From Candidatus Devosia phytovorans (GTDB taxonomy: Bacteria > Pseudomonadota > Alphaproteobacteria > Rhizobiales > Devosiaceae), in NCBI GenBank assembly GCA_029202405.1, contig CP119312.1:3973001-4037000 (forward strand): 64,000 bases of DNA, written 5' to 3'. The notes beneath the pieces were generated by a model. That model did no database searches. It was not told the origin of the DNA and saw nothing but the letters and a program-made list of their open reading frames with translations. This document shows, piece after piece, positions 51,582 to 60,805 of the stretch. Every line of letters begins with the position of its first letter. Position 1 is the stretch's first letter. Position numbers and translations under genes: made by a program.

Positions 51582-52410
51582 GACAGTCCTGACCGTTCGC
51601 GACCTGTCGGTGCGTTTCGGACGCTCCGGCGTCCGAGCTGTCGATGGAGTCAGTTTCGACCTCGGCACCGAACGCCTCGGCATCGTGGGGGAATCGGGTT
51701 CCGGCAAGTCGACGCTGGGCCGGGCCATCATGCGGCTGTTGCCCGCGGCGGCGCATGTCGAGGCCAGCCAGCTCGATTTCGACGGCGCGCCGCTGCTGAG
51801 CCGGCCCGAGCGCGAAATGCGCGGGCTGCGCGGCAATCGCATGGCGCTGATCATGCAGGATCCGCGCTATTCGCTGAACCCGGTTCTGACGGTCGGCAAG
51901 CAGGTGGCGGAGGCCGCTCACCTGCATCAGCGCATCGGCAAGAAGGAAGCCTATGCCAAGGCTGCCGAGATGCTGGCGCGCGTGCGTATTGCCGATGTCG
52001 AACGGGTGATGGGGCTATACCCGCACCAGATTTCGGGCGGCATGGGACAGCGCGTGATGATCGCCATGATGCTGCTGGCCAAGCCGCGCCTCGTGGTAGC
52101 GGACGAGCCGACTTCGGCGCTCGACGTCAGTGTGCGCGGCGATGTGCTCAAGTTGCTCGACGAATTGGTACGCGAGAACAATTCCGGCCTGATGCTGATC
52201 AGCCATGACATCCGCATGGTCGCCGCCTTCTGCCAGCGCATCCTCGTGATGTACAAGGGCAAGGTGGTCGAGACGCTGACCAAGCTTGAAGACGCCCAGC
52301 ACCCCTATACGCGGGGCCTGATCGCCGCCATGCCGGATCCGCGCAAGCCGGTGCGGCGCCTGCAGGTGCTGGATCGCTCTGCCATCGACGCAATGGAGGC
52401 CCGGACATGA
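51568..52410 (+). CDS. ABC transporter ATPase, DppD type
   Basis: 280-residue ATPase. ATG 51568 gives MPAPETVLTVRDLSVRFG; an earlier in-frame start at 51538 lies inside dppC. Walker A GESGSGKSTLG, Q-loop IMQDPRYSLNP, signature QISGGMGQRV, Walker B LVVADEPTSALDV and H-loop ISHDIRM are intact. The usual C-terminal OppD extension is short. Confidence 0.95.
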   Translation: MPAPETVLTVRDLSVRFGRSGVRAVDGVSFDLGTERLGIVGESGSGKSTLGRAIMRLLPAAAHVEASQLDFDGAPLLSRPEREMRGLRGNRMALIMQDPRYSLNPVLTVGKQVAEAAHLHQRIGKKEAYAKAAEMLARVRIADVERVMGLYPHQISGGMGQRVMIAMMLLAKPRLVVADEPTSALDVSVRGDVLKLLDELVRENNSGLMLISHDIRMVAAFCQRILVMYKGKVVETLTKLEDAQHPYTRGLIAAMPDPRKPVRRLQVLDRSAIDAMEART

Positions 52411-53144
52411 TCGAGGTCAGCAATCTCTCGGTGTCTTTCGGCGCGGGCGAAGCGCGCCGCCAGGTGGTCAAAGGTGTTTCGCTCAGCGTCAAGAAGGGCG
52501 AAACGCTGGGGATCGTCGGCGAATCGGGCTGTGGCAAATCCACGGTGCTGCGCTCGCTGGCCGGTCTCGACCGGCATTGGGAAGGCGAGATCCGCCTCAA
52601 TGGCAAACCGGTCGATCGGGAACGTAGCCGCGAACAGCTGACGCTGGCGCAGATGGTGTTCCAGGACCCCTATGGGTCGATCCATCCGCGTCACCGCATC
52701 GAGCGCGTGCTGGCCGAACCGGCCCGCGCCATGAAGACCGGCGATGGCTGGAGCCGTGTGGCGCCGGCGCTCGAACAGGTCGGCCTGCCGACGTCCTTTG
52801 CCGAACGCTTTCCGCATGAACTGTCCGGCGGGCAGCGCCAGCGCGTGGCCATTGCCCGCGCCCTGATGCTGGAGCCGGAAATCCTGCTGCTCGACGAGCC
52901 GACCTCGGCGCTCGACGTTTCGGTGCAGGCCGAGGTGCTAAACCTTCTCGCAGACCTCCGCGAAGAGCGGGAACTGACCTATGTGCTGGTCAGCCACGAC
53001 CTCGCCGTCATCGCCCATATGTGCGACCGCGTGCTGGTGATGAAGGAAGGCGTGTTCGTCGACGAGCTCGACAAGTCAGCGCTCGAAAAGGGCGAGACGC
53101 ATCACGCCTATTCAAAGCAGCTGTTCGAGGCGAGCTTCATCTAA
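52407..53144 (+). CDS. ABC transporter ATPase, DppF type
   Basis: 245-residue ATPase, last gene of the transporter operon. Walker A GESGCGKSTVL, Q-loop VFQDPYGSIHPRH, signature LSGGQRQRVAIARAL, Walker B ILLLDEPTSALDV and H-loop VSHDLAV are present. It overlaps the preceding ATPase gene by 4 bp. The next gene is convergent. Confidence 0.95.
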   Translation: MIEVSNLSVSFGAGEARRQVVKGVSLSVKKGETLGIVGESGCGKSTVLRSLAGLDRHWEGEIRLNGKPVDRERSREQLTLAQMVFQDPYGSIHPRHRIERVLAEPARAMKTGDGWSRVAPALEQVGLPTSFAERFPHELSGGQRQRVAIARALMLEPEILLLDEPTSALDVSVQAEVLNLLADLREERELTYVLVSHDLAVIAHMCDRVLVMKEGVFVDELDKSALEKGETHHAYSKQLFEASFI

Positions 53145-53174
53145 ACCGCTGTACCGTCTGCGACTGGGTCTGCC

Positions 53175-54209
53175 CTAGGTCGGCAGGTTTTCGGCGAAGA
53201 CGATATCGAAGGGCAGGGTGCTGGCCGGGTTGACCGGCCGGCTGCCGGTAACCGAAGCGATCATTTCGTCGACCACGACCCGGCCAAAGGTTTGCACCGG
53301 CAGGCAGAGCGTGCAGGTGATGATGCCGTCGATCAACGCCAGGCGGGTGGATGGCGTCAGGTCGTTGCAGACCACCATGGGACGCTGGCCGCTGGGATGC
53401 TCGCGAATGGCGCGGATAATGCCATCGCGACCACCGCCGGCATCATAGATCGCCGCCAGATTGGCATGCCGGTCGAGCAGGCTCTTGGTCACTTCCCCGG
53501 CCACATCGGGATCGTCGAGATTGACGATGGTTTCGAGCAGGCGATCCTCGCTTTCCGTATCGCGGAAATAGGAGCGGAAGCCGATTTCGCTCAACTCCTG
53601 GCCGCGATAGCGATGGCTGCCGACAAGGGTGGCGATCCTGCCCTTGGGCGCTGCCATGCTGGAGACGAGATAGGCGCCGGTGCGGCCGAGCTTGCGGCTA
53701 TCGAGCCCGACATAGCCGGTGACGCTCGAGGCGGTGACTTCGGATAGCAGGGTGAAGACCGGGCGGCCCAGAGCGTGCAGGCGCTCGAAGGCCGAGACGA
53801 TCAATGGATGATCGATGGCGACGCAGGCGAGGGCATCGCAGCGGGCGCCGATTTCGAGGATTTTCGTCGCCAGGGACTGGGCGCTGATGTCGTCGACAAA
53901 GGCGATGTCGAGTTTGCCGCCCACGTCAGGGTGCAGGTCGAATGCCTGGCGCAGCGCAGCGGCGATGTTCTGGTAAAGCGGGTCGGCGCGTTTTTGCAGG
54001 ATGATGCCCAGCCGCAGATTGGTGAGCTGGGGCATGGCGCGCTGCCGCATCAGCGGCACGGCATAGTAGTTGAGTTCTTCTGCAGCCTTGAGCACCCGAT
54101 CGGCGGTATCCTTGCGGACCGGCGCGCGGCCGTTGAGCACGCGGTCGACCGTGGCGACCCCGACCTGGGCCAGTTCGGCGATGTCGGTAAGAGTGGCGCG
54201 CGATTTCAT
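53175..54209 (-). CDS. LacI-family transcriptional regulator
   Basis: 344-residue repressor. The N-terminal HTH is ATLTDIAELAQVGVATVDRV followed by the hinge LNGRAPVRKDT, then a periplasmic-binding-protein-like sensor domain. It is divergent from mocD, with a 10-bp inverted repeat in between, and convergent with the ABC transporter. The ligand may be an inositol or inosamine derivative given the moc-like genes (inference). Confidence 0.94.
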   Translation of the reverse strand: MKSRATLTDIAELAQVGVATVDRVLNGRAPVRKDTADRVLKAAEELNYYAVPLMRQRAMPQLTNLRLGIILQKRADPLYQNIAAALRQAFDLHPDVGGKLDIAFVDDISAQSLATKILEIGARCDALACVAIDHPLIVSAFERLHALGRPVFTLLSEVTASSVTGYVGLDSRKLGRTGAYLVSSMAAPKGRIATLVGSHRYRGQELSEIGFRSYFRDTESEDRLLETIVNLDDPDVAGEVTKSLLDRHANLAAIYDAGGGRDGIIRAIREHPSGQRPMVVCNDLTPSTRLALIDGIITCTLCLPVQTFGRVVVDEMIASVTGSRPVNPASTLPFDIVFAENLPT

Positions 54210-54260
54210 CTGGTTTGACCCGTTTCACAAAGGCAGGCAGATGCCGGCGCCTATCACGGC

Positions 54261-54293
54261 ATTCTATCATCATCCTGATAGCAATGATAGAAT
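54261..54293. promoter_or_regulatory. Inverted repeat, probable LacI operator
   Basis: ATTCTATCAT (54261-54270) and ATGATAGAAT (54284-54293) are perfect inverted arms. Further CTATC and GATAG half-sites lie within 20 bp. The site is between the divergent regulator and mocD-like genes. Confidence 0.72.
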
Positions 54294-54362
54294 CCTATCG
54301 CCTGCTCTTCCGCGCTTGCGAGACGCCGCTTATTCTCAGCGATGTTGAGAGGGAGGAGCAGC

Positions 54363-55454
54363 ATGGTTCAGGACCAGCGCAAACGCGACTATAGCCTGTT
54401 GGGCGCCGACAGCAGTCGTGCGGTGGAGAATGGCCTGGCGGCGGCCGAATGGTATCACAGCGAGATCGACCGCAAGACGATGAAGGCGCTGATGCAGCGC
54501 TCGGACGGTCCGGCGATCCGCGATACGGCAATCTGGCTTGGCTCCATGCTCGTGCTGGCCGTGGCCGGGATCCTGCTGTGGGGCACGTGGTGGGCCGTAC
54601 CGGTGTTTTTGGCCTATGGCGTGCTCTATGGCTCGGCGTCGGACTCGCGCTGGCATGAATGCGGCCATGGCACGGCATTCAAGACGCGCTGGATGAATGA
54701 TGCGGTCTATCAGATCGCCTGCTTCATGATCATGCGCAATCCGGTGACCTGGCGCTGGAGTCATGCGCGGCACCATACCGATACGGTGATCGTCGGGCGC
54801 GATCCGGAGATCGCGGTGATGCGGCCGCCGGATCTGTTGCGACTGGTGCTGAATTTCTTTGGCATTCTCGATGCCGGTCATGCGGTGGTGGATATGCTGC
54901 GCAATGCGGCGGGGGTGATCACCCGGGAAGAGCAGAGCTTCATTCCCGAAATGGAGCGCCACAAGGTGATCCGCGTCGCCCGCATCTGGCTGGCGATCTA
55001 TACGGCGACGATTGCCCTCTCGATCTGGATGGGGTCGATCCTGCCGCTGATGCTGATCGGCCTGCCGCGGCTTTATGGCGCCTGGCACCATGTGATGACG
55101 GGCCTGCTGCAGCATGGCGGGCTCGCCGACAATGTCGTGGATCACCGGCTCAACTCGCGCTCGGTGCTGATGAACCCGGTCAGCCGCTTCATCTACTGGA
55201 ACATGAACTACCACGTCGAACACCACATGTTCCCCATGGTGCCCTATCACGCGCTGCCGCAGCTGCATGCGCTGATCAGGCATGACCTGCCGGAGCCTAA
55301 CCGCTCGATGTGGGACGGCTATCGCGAAATGGTCCCGGCTTTCCTCAGGCAGTTGCGCAACGAGGATTACTACCTGCGCCGCGACCTGCCGCCGACCGCC
55401 AGACCCTACAAGGAAGAATTCCACAATGGCGGCGACGCGGTCGCGGCCGAATAA
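54363..55454 (+). CDS. mocD: MocD-like fatty-acid-desaturase-fold oxygenase
   Basis: 363-residue integral di-iron protein of the membrane fatty-acid desaturase fold. ATG 54363 has GGGAGGAG upstream. His boxes are HECGHGTA, HARHHTDT and NYHVEHHMFP, with hydrophobic segments SMLVLAVAGILLWGTWW and IYTATIALSIWMGSILPLML. In rhizobia MocD is a hydrocarbon-oxygenase-like part of rhizopine (3-O-methyl-scyllo-inosamine) demethylation and works with MocE and MocF. All three are here in order, which is the main support; fatty-acid modification is the alternative. Confidence 0.86.
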   Translation: MVQDQRKRDYSLLGADSSRAVENGLAAAEWYHSEIDRKTMKALMQRSDGPAIRDTAIWLGSMLVLAVAGILLWGTWWAVPVFLAYGVLYGSASDSRWHECGHGTAFKTRWMNDAVYQIACFMIMRNPVTWRWSHARHHTDTVIVGRDPEIAVMRPPDLLRLVLNFFGILDAGHAVVDMLRNAAGVITREEQSFIPEMERHKVIRVARIWLAIYTATIALSIWMGSILPLMLIGLPRLYGAWHHVMTGLLQHGGLADNVVDHRLNSRSVLMNPVSRFIYWNMNYHVEHHMFPMVPYHALPQLHALIRHDLPEPNRSMWDGYREMVPAFLRQLRNEDYYLRRDLPPTARPYKEEFHNGGDAVAAE

Positions 55455-55477
55455 CAAGACGCGTTGAGGAGACGAGA

Positions 55478-55789
55478 ATGGGCCAGTGGATCCAAGCCTG
55501 CGGGGCGGATGACGTGGACGAGGAGGATGTGATCCGGTTCGATCACGCGGGGAAGGTGTTCGCGATCTATCGCAGCCCGGAGGACACTTACCACGCCACC
55601 GACGGCCTCTGCACGCATGAGCAGATCAGCCTCGCCGACGGGCTGGTGATGGACGATATCGTGGAATGCCCCAAGCACAACGGGCGCTTCAACTACAAGA
55701 CGGGCGAGGCCAAGGGTGCGCCGGTCTGCGTCAACCTGCGGACCTATGCGGTCCGGGTGGAAGACGGCGCGATCTTCATCGAGGTCTAG
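55478..55789 (+). CDS. mocE: MocE-like Rieske ferredoxin
   Basis: 103-residue Rieske [2Fe-2S] ferredoxin. The ligand pairs are CTHEQISL (Cys, His) and CPKHNGRF (Cys, His). GAGGAGAC precedes the ATG. It lies 23 bp after mocD and 17 bp before mocF and should carry electrons from the reductase to the oxygenase. Confidence 0.93.
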   Translation: MGQWIQACGADDVDEEDVIRFDHAGKVFAIYRSPEDTYHATDGLCTHEQISLADGLVMDDIVECPKHNGRFNYKTGEAKGAPVCVNLRTYAVRVEDGAIFIEV

Positions 55790-55806
55790 TTCCGGAGAGC
55801 AATGCC

Positions 55807-57030
55807 ATGACGCATATGGTTGTGGTGGGGGCCGGCGAATGCGGCACCCGCGCCGCCCTGTCGCTGCGTGAACAGGGTTTTGATGGTGACGTGACGCTCT
55901 TGGGTAGCGAGAGGCATGCGCCCTATGAACGGCCGCCGTTGAGCAAGGGCGGCATGCTGGCGGAGATCTTTGCGGCCAAGACCATCGCGGCGGAGACGCG
56001 GTTGGCCGAGGCGGGGATTGCCTTCAGGCCGTCCACCAGCGTCGAGAGTATCGATCGCGGTGACGGGCGACTGGCCCTGAGTGGCGGGCAGGCGCTGGCC
56101 TATGACCGGTTGCTGCTGGCGACGGGAGCGACGCCGCGGCGGCTGCCGGGGGTCGATGGGGAGCGCGTGGTCTATCTGCGCACCCTGGAGGATGCGCTTT
56201 ACCTGCGCGAAGCGCTGCGGCCCGGCCGGCATCTGATCGTCATCGGTGGCGGCTTTATCGGCCTCGAGATCGCCGCCAGCGCGCGGGCGCGGGGCGCGGA
56301 GGTCACAGTGGTCGAGGCGCAGCCGCGGCTTCTGGCGCGGGCCGTGCCCGAGGCGCTGGCCGCCATTCTGCAGCAGCGGCATGTCCAGTCCGGGGTCCGC
56401 GTCATGGTCGGGGCCCGGATCGAGGGCATAGAGAGCGATGACAGTTCCGTTCGTGTGGCGCTGGCTGATGGGGCGGTGATCGAGGGGGACCTGCTGCTGG
56501 TCGGGATTGGGGCAGTGCCCAATGTGGCGCTGGCGGAACAGGCGGGTCTGGCGATCGAGAATGGCATCAGGGTCGACGAAAGGCTTGCGACGGAGGATGG
56601 CAGGATCTTTGCTGCCGGGGACTGCTGTTCGTTTCCGCTGGCTGTCTACAATGGTCGCCGGGTGCGGCTCGAAAGCTGGCGCAATGCGCAGGAGCAGGGC
56701 AGTCTGGCGGCGGCCAATATGCTGGGTGGACGGGACGCGCATGGCTCGGTGCCGTGGTTCTGGTCCGATCAGTATGAGCTGGGCCTGCAGATCGCCGGGC
56801 TGGGGGATGAGGGCGCGTCCAGCGTGACCCGTGACCTGGGGGACGGGGCGCAGATCCTCTTTCACCTCGCGGCGGATGGCCGGCTGGTGGCGGCATCGGG
56901 CCTGGGCGCTGGCACGGCGGTGGCCAAGGATATCAGACTGTCGGAAATGCTGATTGCCAGCGCGGCGAGGCCCGCAGTGGATGCGCTGGCGGATCCGGCG
57001 GTCAAGCTCAAGTCGCTGCTGACGCGGTAA
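55807..57030 (+). CDS. mocF: MocF-like ferredoxin reductase
   Basis: 407-residue FAD/NAD(P)-dependent reductase. ATG 55807 begins MTHMVVVGAGECGTRAALSL, the FAD motif; the NAD motif is LIVIGGGFIGLEIAASARA, and the second FAD motif is VDERLATEDGRIFAAGDCC. A longer frame from 55666 is in mocE and rejected. It completes the mocDEF set. Confidence 0.92.
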   Translation: MTHMVVVGAGECGTRAALSLREQGFDGDVTLLGSERHAPYERPPLSKGGMLAEIFAAKTIAAETRLAEAGIAFRPSTSVESIDRGDGRLALSGGQALAYDRLLLATGATPRRLPGVDGERVVYLRTLEDALYLREALRPGRHLIVIGGGFIGLEIAASARARGAEVTVVEAQPRLLARAVPEALAAILQQRHVQSGVRVMVGARIEGIESDDSSVRVALADGAVIEGDLLLVGIGAVPNVALAEQAGLAIENGIRVDERLATEDGRIFAAGDCCSFPLAVYNGRRVRLESWRNAQEQGSLAAANMLGGRDAHGSVPWFWSDQYELGLQIAGLGDEGASSVTRDLGDGAQILFHLAADGRLVAASGLGAGTAVAKDIRLSEMLIASAARPAVDALADPAVKLKSLLTR

Positions 57031-57032
57031 AC

Positions 57033-57057
57033 CCCTCCCGGCTCCGGGCCGGGAGGG
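57033..57057. terminator. Terminator-like hairpin after mocF
   Basis: CCCTCCCGG (57033-57041) pairs with CCGGGAGGG (57049-57057), loop of 7, between convergent stops. The T-rich tail (TCGTGTTT) on the plus strand is short. Confidence 0.7.
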
Positions 57058-57070
57058 TCGTGTTTCTAGC

Positions 57071-58003
57071 TCAGGCAGCCCATGCTTGGTACCAGCTGCG
57101 GAAGCGCGTCAGCGCGGCTTCGGCGTGGCCGCGCTGGGCGGGGGTCAGGGCGTCGGTTTCATTGAAGTGGTGCTCGTATTCCATCTCGCCGTTGAGGACG
57201 AGGAGATATTTGAAGAAGAGCACGAGGTCGGGGCCGGCATCCCAGACAGAAAGGGTCATCAGGGCTTCTTCGAGTTCTTTGGCGCGAACACGGGCGACGG
57301 CATCGCCCTGCTGCGCCTTCTTGCAGAGTTCGACCAGATGCAGCACTTCGCGCGGCAGGCAATTGCCGATGCCGGTGATGGCGCCGGTGGCGCTGCAGTT
57401 GACGAAGCCGTGGTAGACGGCGGTGTCGACGCCCACCATCAGGGTCAGGCTGTCGTCGCCGGAGGTGATGTTCTCGGCCGCATAGGTCAGGTCGGCATCG
57501 CCGCCGAATTCCTTGAAGCCGACGAGATTGGCATGTTCGGCGCGCAGGGCGAAGAACAGGTCGGCGCGGGTGGCAAAGCCGTAATAGGGGCTGTTGTAGA
57601 TGACGGCCGGCAGATCCGGCGCAGCGGAGAGCAGGGCCTTGAAATGGGCTTTCTGTGCCGACACGACCGTGCCGCGCGACAGGACGCGGGGGATCAGCAT
57701 CAGGCCGGCGGCGCCGACCTTCTGGGCATGGGCGGCATGTTCGGCTGCGGTCCTGGTGTTGACTGCGCCGGTGCCGACGATGACCGGAATGCCAGCCTTG
57801 ACCAGGCGCTCGACGCCTTCCATGCGCTGCGCATCGGTCAGCAGGGGCCAGTCACCCATCGAACCGCAATAGACGACCGCGGACATGCCGAGCTCGATCA
57901 GTTCCTTGCCCTTGCGCACCAGGGCATCGAAATCGGGGGTCAGGTCGGGCCGGCAGGGGGTCATCAATGCCGGAATGCAGCCGGTGAAGGGGCTGTGCTG
58001 CAT
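57071..58003 (-). CDS. Dihydrodipicolinate-synthase-family lyase
   Basis: 310-residue DapA-family protein. Motifs: VVYCGSMGDWPLLTDAQRME (replacing the GTTGE motif), AVIYNSPYYGFATRADLFFA with the catalytic Tyr, and the Schiff-base Lys in LVGFKEFGGDAD. The loop differs from true DapA, so it is unlikely to make lysine precursors. With a divergent ProC-like gene nearby, a role such as 4-hydroxyproline-pathway pyrroline deaminase is possible (inference only). Confidence 0.85.
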   Translation of the reverse strand: MQHSPFTGCIPALMTPCRPDLTPDFDALVRKGKELIELGMSAVVYCGSMGDWPLLTDAQRMEGVERLVKAGIPVIVGTGAVNTRTAAEHAAHAQKVGAAGLMLIPRVLSRGTVVSAQKAHFKALLSAAPDLPAVIYNSPYYGFATRADLFFALRAEHANLVGFKEFGGDADLTYAAENITSGDDSLTLMVGVDTAVYHGFVNCSATGAITGIGNCLPREVLHLVELCKKAQQGDAVARVRAKELEEALMTLSVWDAGPDLVLFFKYLLVLNGEMEYEHHFNETDALTPAQRGHAEAALTRFRSWYQAWAA

Positions 58004-58225
58004 GGATCATGCTCCAAAGAAGTCGTCTGAGACGGCTAGGCGGACAGACGGAAATGTCTCGGTTACTCCAAGCTATAGCCGCCATGTTCATGGTTGTCGA
58101 CAGTTTGTATTCTTGTTGTTTTGAAGATTCCGCCGCGTTCAATAATGGCCGCCGGGAGGTGGTGATGGCGCTTGGCCTGGGTTAGGTCATGGTCACAGTA
58201 GAGACCATTTGCATATCGGATTGAC

Positions 58226-58993
58226 ATGACCCTCGGCTTCATCGGTACCGGAACGATCACAGCGGCCATCATCCGCGGGCTGGGGCGCTGGGGGTGGACA
58301 GATCCGATCCTGGTCTCGCCGCGCAATGCCGAGCTTGCCCGGACGCTGGCCGAGGCATGGTCCTTCGTCACCGTGGCAGCGGACAATCAGGCCATTGTCG
58401 ACGGGAGCGACATGGCATTTCTTGCGGTGCGGCCGCAGGTGGCCGAGGCGGTGCTGGCGGGGCTTCGCTTCAAGGCAGGGCAGGATGTGGTCAGCCTGAT
58501 CGCCACGCTGCCGCTCGGCAAGCTGGCCACACTGGTCGGGGCGGGGCCGACGCTATCGCGCGCCATTCCGCTGCCTTTTGTCGAGCAGGGGATCGGGGTG
58601 ACGCCGGTGCATCCGCCGGCCAGCGCTGCCGCGCCGATCTTTGAGCGGTTGGGCAGCGTGATTGCGGTTGCCGACGAGAGCCAGATGAACCTGTTGCTGG
58701 CGGCCAGTTCAACCATGGGTGCCTTCTTCCAGCAGCAGGCTGCCATTGCCGACTGGCTGGCGGCGCATGGCCTGCCGCCATCACAAGCCCGGCGCTATCT
58801 TGGCAAGTTGATGGCCGGGCTGTCGCATTCCACGGACCTGCGGGAGGGGATGGACTTCCACACGCTGGTTCATGAGTTTTCGACGCAGGGCGGGACCAAT
58901 GAGCAGATCCATCACCATCTCGCGCAGGCCGGCGTGCCGGCGCAGTTGGGCGAGGCGCTCGATGCCGTGCTGGCCCGGGTGACTGGGGACTAG
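58226..58993 (+). CDS. Pyrroline-5-carboxylate reductase-like protein
   Basis: 255-residue NAD(P)-dependent reductase of the ProC fold: TLGFIGTGTITAAIIRGLG at the N-terminus, FLAVRPQVAEAVL in the middle, LSRAIPLPFVEQGIGVTPVH. The conserved C-terminal part typical of ProC (G-T-T-I) reads STQGGTNEQIHHHL, which is altered. Probably a paralogue with another imine substrate. The stop overlaps that of the sigma-factor gene by 4 bp. Confidence 0.85.
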   Translation: MTLGFIGTGTITAAIIRGLGRWGWTDPILVSPRNAELARTLAEAWSFVTVAADNQAIVDGSDMAFLAVRPQVAEAVLAGLRFKAGQDVVSLIATLPLGKLATLVGAGPTLSRAIPLPFVEQGIGVTPVHPPASAAAPIFERLGSVIAVADESQMNLLLAASSTMGAFFQQQAAIADWLAAHGLPPSQARRYLGKLMAGLSHSTDLREGMDFHTLVHEFSTQGGTNEQIHHHLAQAGVPAQLGEALDAVLARVTGD

Positions 58994-60270
58994 TTGCCGC
59001 TATGGCCGATCATGGGGGGAAGCGCCATGGGAGGCATCATTGCCAGGCGATCGAGGTGCTGGCGGATGTGAGCGGCTTCGGCAGGCGAATTGGCGAGGGC
59101 TATGGCGCGATTGAAAGCCAGGCGCGCCGCTTCCTGCTGGCCGATCTGCGCGAGCAATCCGCCGCGCATGCCGTGGAAATAGAAATAGCCGTCCAACGTC
59201 TCGGCGAGGGGGACAAGGAGCTTGAGCGCTGCGGCGGGGTCGCGCCATTTGCTGACCGCGACGGCGCGATTGAGCGTCACGACGGGCGAGGGCTGGATCA
59301 GTTCGAGCGTCTGATATAGCCGGTCGATGGCCTGCCAGTCGGTGTCCTCTGCAGTGGCGGCGCGGGCATGCTGGGCGGCGATGGCGGCCTGGACCTGATA
59401 GGTGCCCGGCTGCTGGTGACGGAGCGCTTTTTCGACCAATGCGCGGCCCTCGGCCAGCATGGCCGGGGTCCAGAGGCGGCGATCCTGATCATCGAGCAGC
59501 ACCAGCTGGCCCTGGGCGTCGCGGCGGGCGTGGTGGCGGGCGTGCTGGAGCAGCATCAGCGCTAGTAGCCCCATGATCTCAGGCTCGGTGGGAAAGAGGC
59601 GCAGGAGCAGCCGTGTCAGACGGATGGCCTCGTCGCAGAGCCGCGCGGCATTGGGATCGGAATGGCCGCGCGAATAGCCTTCGTTGAAAACCAGATAGAG
59701 CATGACGGCAACGGTGCCGAGCCGCTCAAGCCGGGCATGCGCGTCAGGCGGATCAAAGGACACGGGGTTGGCGGCGATGCGCGCCTTGGCGCGGGTGATG
59801 CGCTGTTCCATGGCCGTTTCGCTAACGAGAAAGGCCCGAGCAATGCCACGCAGCGGCACGCCGGCAACGATCCGCAAAGCGAGGGCAATCTGCTGGTTGG
59901 CCGGCAGGTCGGGATGGCAGCAGATGAAGAGCAGGCGCAGGATATCGTCGCGATAGTGTTCGCCATCGAGCCGCTCGACCATGCCGGCTTCGGCATCGTC
60001 GCGATCGGAAAGGCGCTCCTCGGGCGGCAGGGCGACGTTGCGGGCGGTCTTGCGGATGGCATCGATGCCGCTGTTGCGACCGACAAAGACCAGCCAGGCC
60101 ACGGTATCGCGCGGCGGCCCCTTCAGCGGCCAGGTGCGGATGGCGCGCAGGCTCGCCTCCTGGAAGGCTTCCTCGGCGCGATCGAGATTGCGGAAATAGC
60201 GCAGCAGGGCACTCAACGCCTGGGGTCGCGCCGCCATCAGGGCTGTCGCTATCCAGGCGTTGTCGACCAT
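58990..60270 (-). CDS. ECF sigma factor with TPR-like C-terminal extension (ECF42 type)
   Basis: 426-residue ECF sigma factor. Region 2 contains ALLRYFRNLDRAEEAFQEAS and region 4 GIARAFLVSETAMEQRITRA. The remaining 230 residues are a helical repeat domain (MLYLVFNEGYSRGHSDPNAA, LIQPSPVVTLNRAVAVS) known for ECF42, in which no anti-sigma factor exists and the extension is thought to control activity. It starts at the last base of the DGPF gene upstream (60270), so the two are coupled, the usual ECF42 partnership. Confidence 0.92.
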   Translation of the reverse strand: MVDNAWIATALMAARPQALSALLRYFRNLDRAEEAFQEASLRAIRTWPLKGPPRDTVAWLVFVGRNSGIDAIRKTARNVALPPEERLSDRDDAEAGMVERLDGEHYRDDILRLLFICCHPDLPANQQIALALRIVAGVPLRGIARAFLVSETAMEQRITRAKARIAANPVSFDPPDAHARLERLGTVAVMLYLVFNEGYSRGHSDPNAARLCDEAIRLTRLLLRLFPTEPEIMGLLALMLLQHARHHARRDAQGQLVLLDDQDRRLWTPAMLAEGRALVEKALRHQQPGTYQVQAAIAAQHARAATAEDTDWQAIDRLYQTLELIQPSPVVTLNRAVAVSKWRDPAAALKLLVPLAETLDGYFYFHGMRGGLLAQIGQQEAARLAFNRAIALANSPAEAAHIRQHLDRLAMMPPMALPPMIGHSGN

Positions 60271-60641
60271 CAGCCAAGCTCGCTGGGATGAAACACGCCG
60301 ACCGGTCGGATCTCATAACCGCCCAGGCCCGGATTGGCCTTGGCCAGGTCCTTGGCGAAGGCAATAGCGTCGTCGAGCGTGTCGCAATCGACCATATAGA
60401 AGCCGAGGAACTGTTCCTTGGTTTCGGCAAAGGGGCCGTCGATGATCATCGGCTCGCCGCTGACCTTGCGCAGGGTGGTGGCGGAGGTGGTGGGCAGCAG
60501 GCGCGCGACCGGGCCGAGCTTGCCCTTGGCCTTCATTCCCGCCTCGACTTCGGCAAGGCGCGCCATGACGGCGTCATCCTCCTCCTTGCTCCAGGCGGAG
60601 ACGGCGTTTTCATCATTGTAGCACAGGACGGCGTATAGCAT
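60270..60641 (-). CDS. DGPF/YCII-domain protein
   Basis: 123-residue YCII-fold protein with the family signature IIDGPFAETKEQFLGFYMVD. It precedes and touches the ECF42 sigma-factor gene. In known ECF42 systems such DGPF proteins are the main target and neighbour of the sigma factor. Enzymatic role unproven. Confidence 0.93.
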   Translation of the reverse strand: MLYAVLCYNDENAVSAWSKEEDDAVMARLAEVEAGMKAKGKLGPVARLLPTTSATTLRKVSGEPMIIDGPFAETKEQFLGFYMVDCDTLDDAIAFAKDLAKANPGLGGYEIRPVGVFHPSELG

Positions 60642-60805
60642 CGGACAACCCTCGTCTCAGACATGACGAGTGACTATGCCCGCATCAGACAGGCTGTGGC
60701 GAGATTTTTGCGCGCGGTGGCGGACGGAGTTTGCGCCCCGGTGCATTGACCCGACTCTCAATGCGCTTTAGCCCTATGCCACACGAGAACAAAGGAGGAA
60801 TGCCC

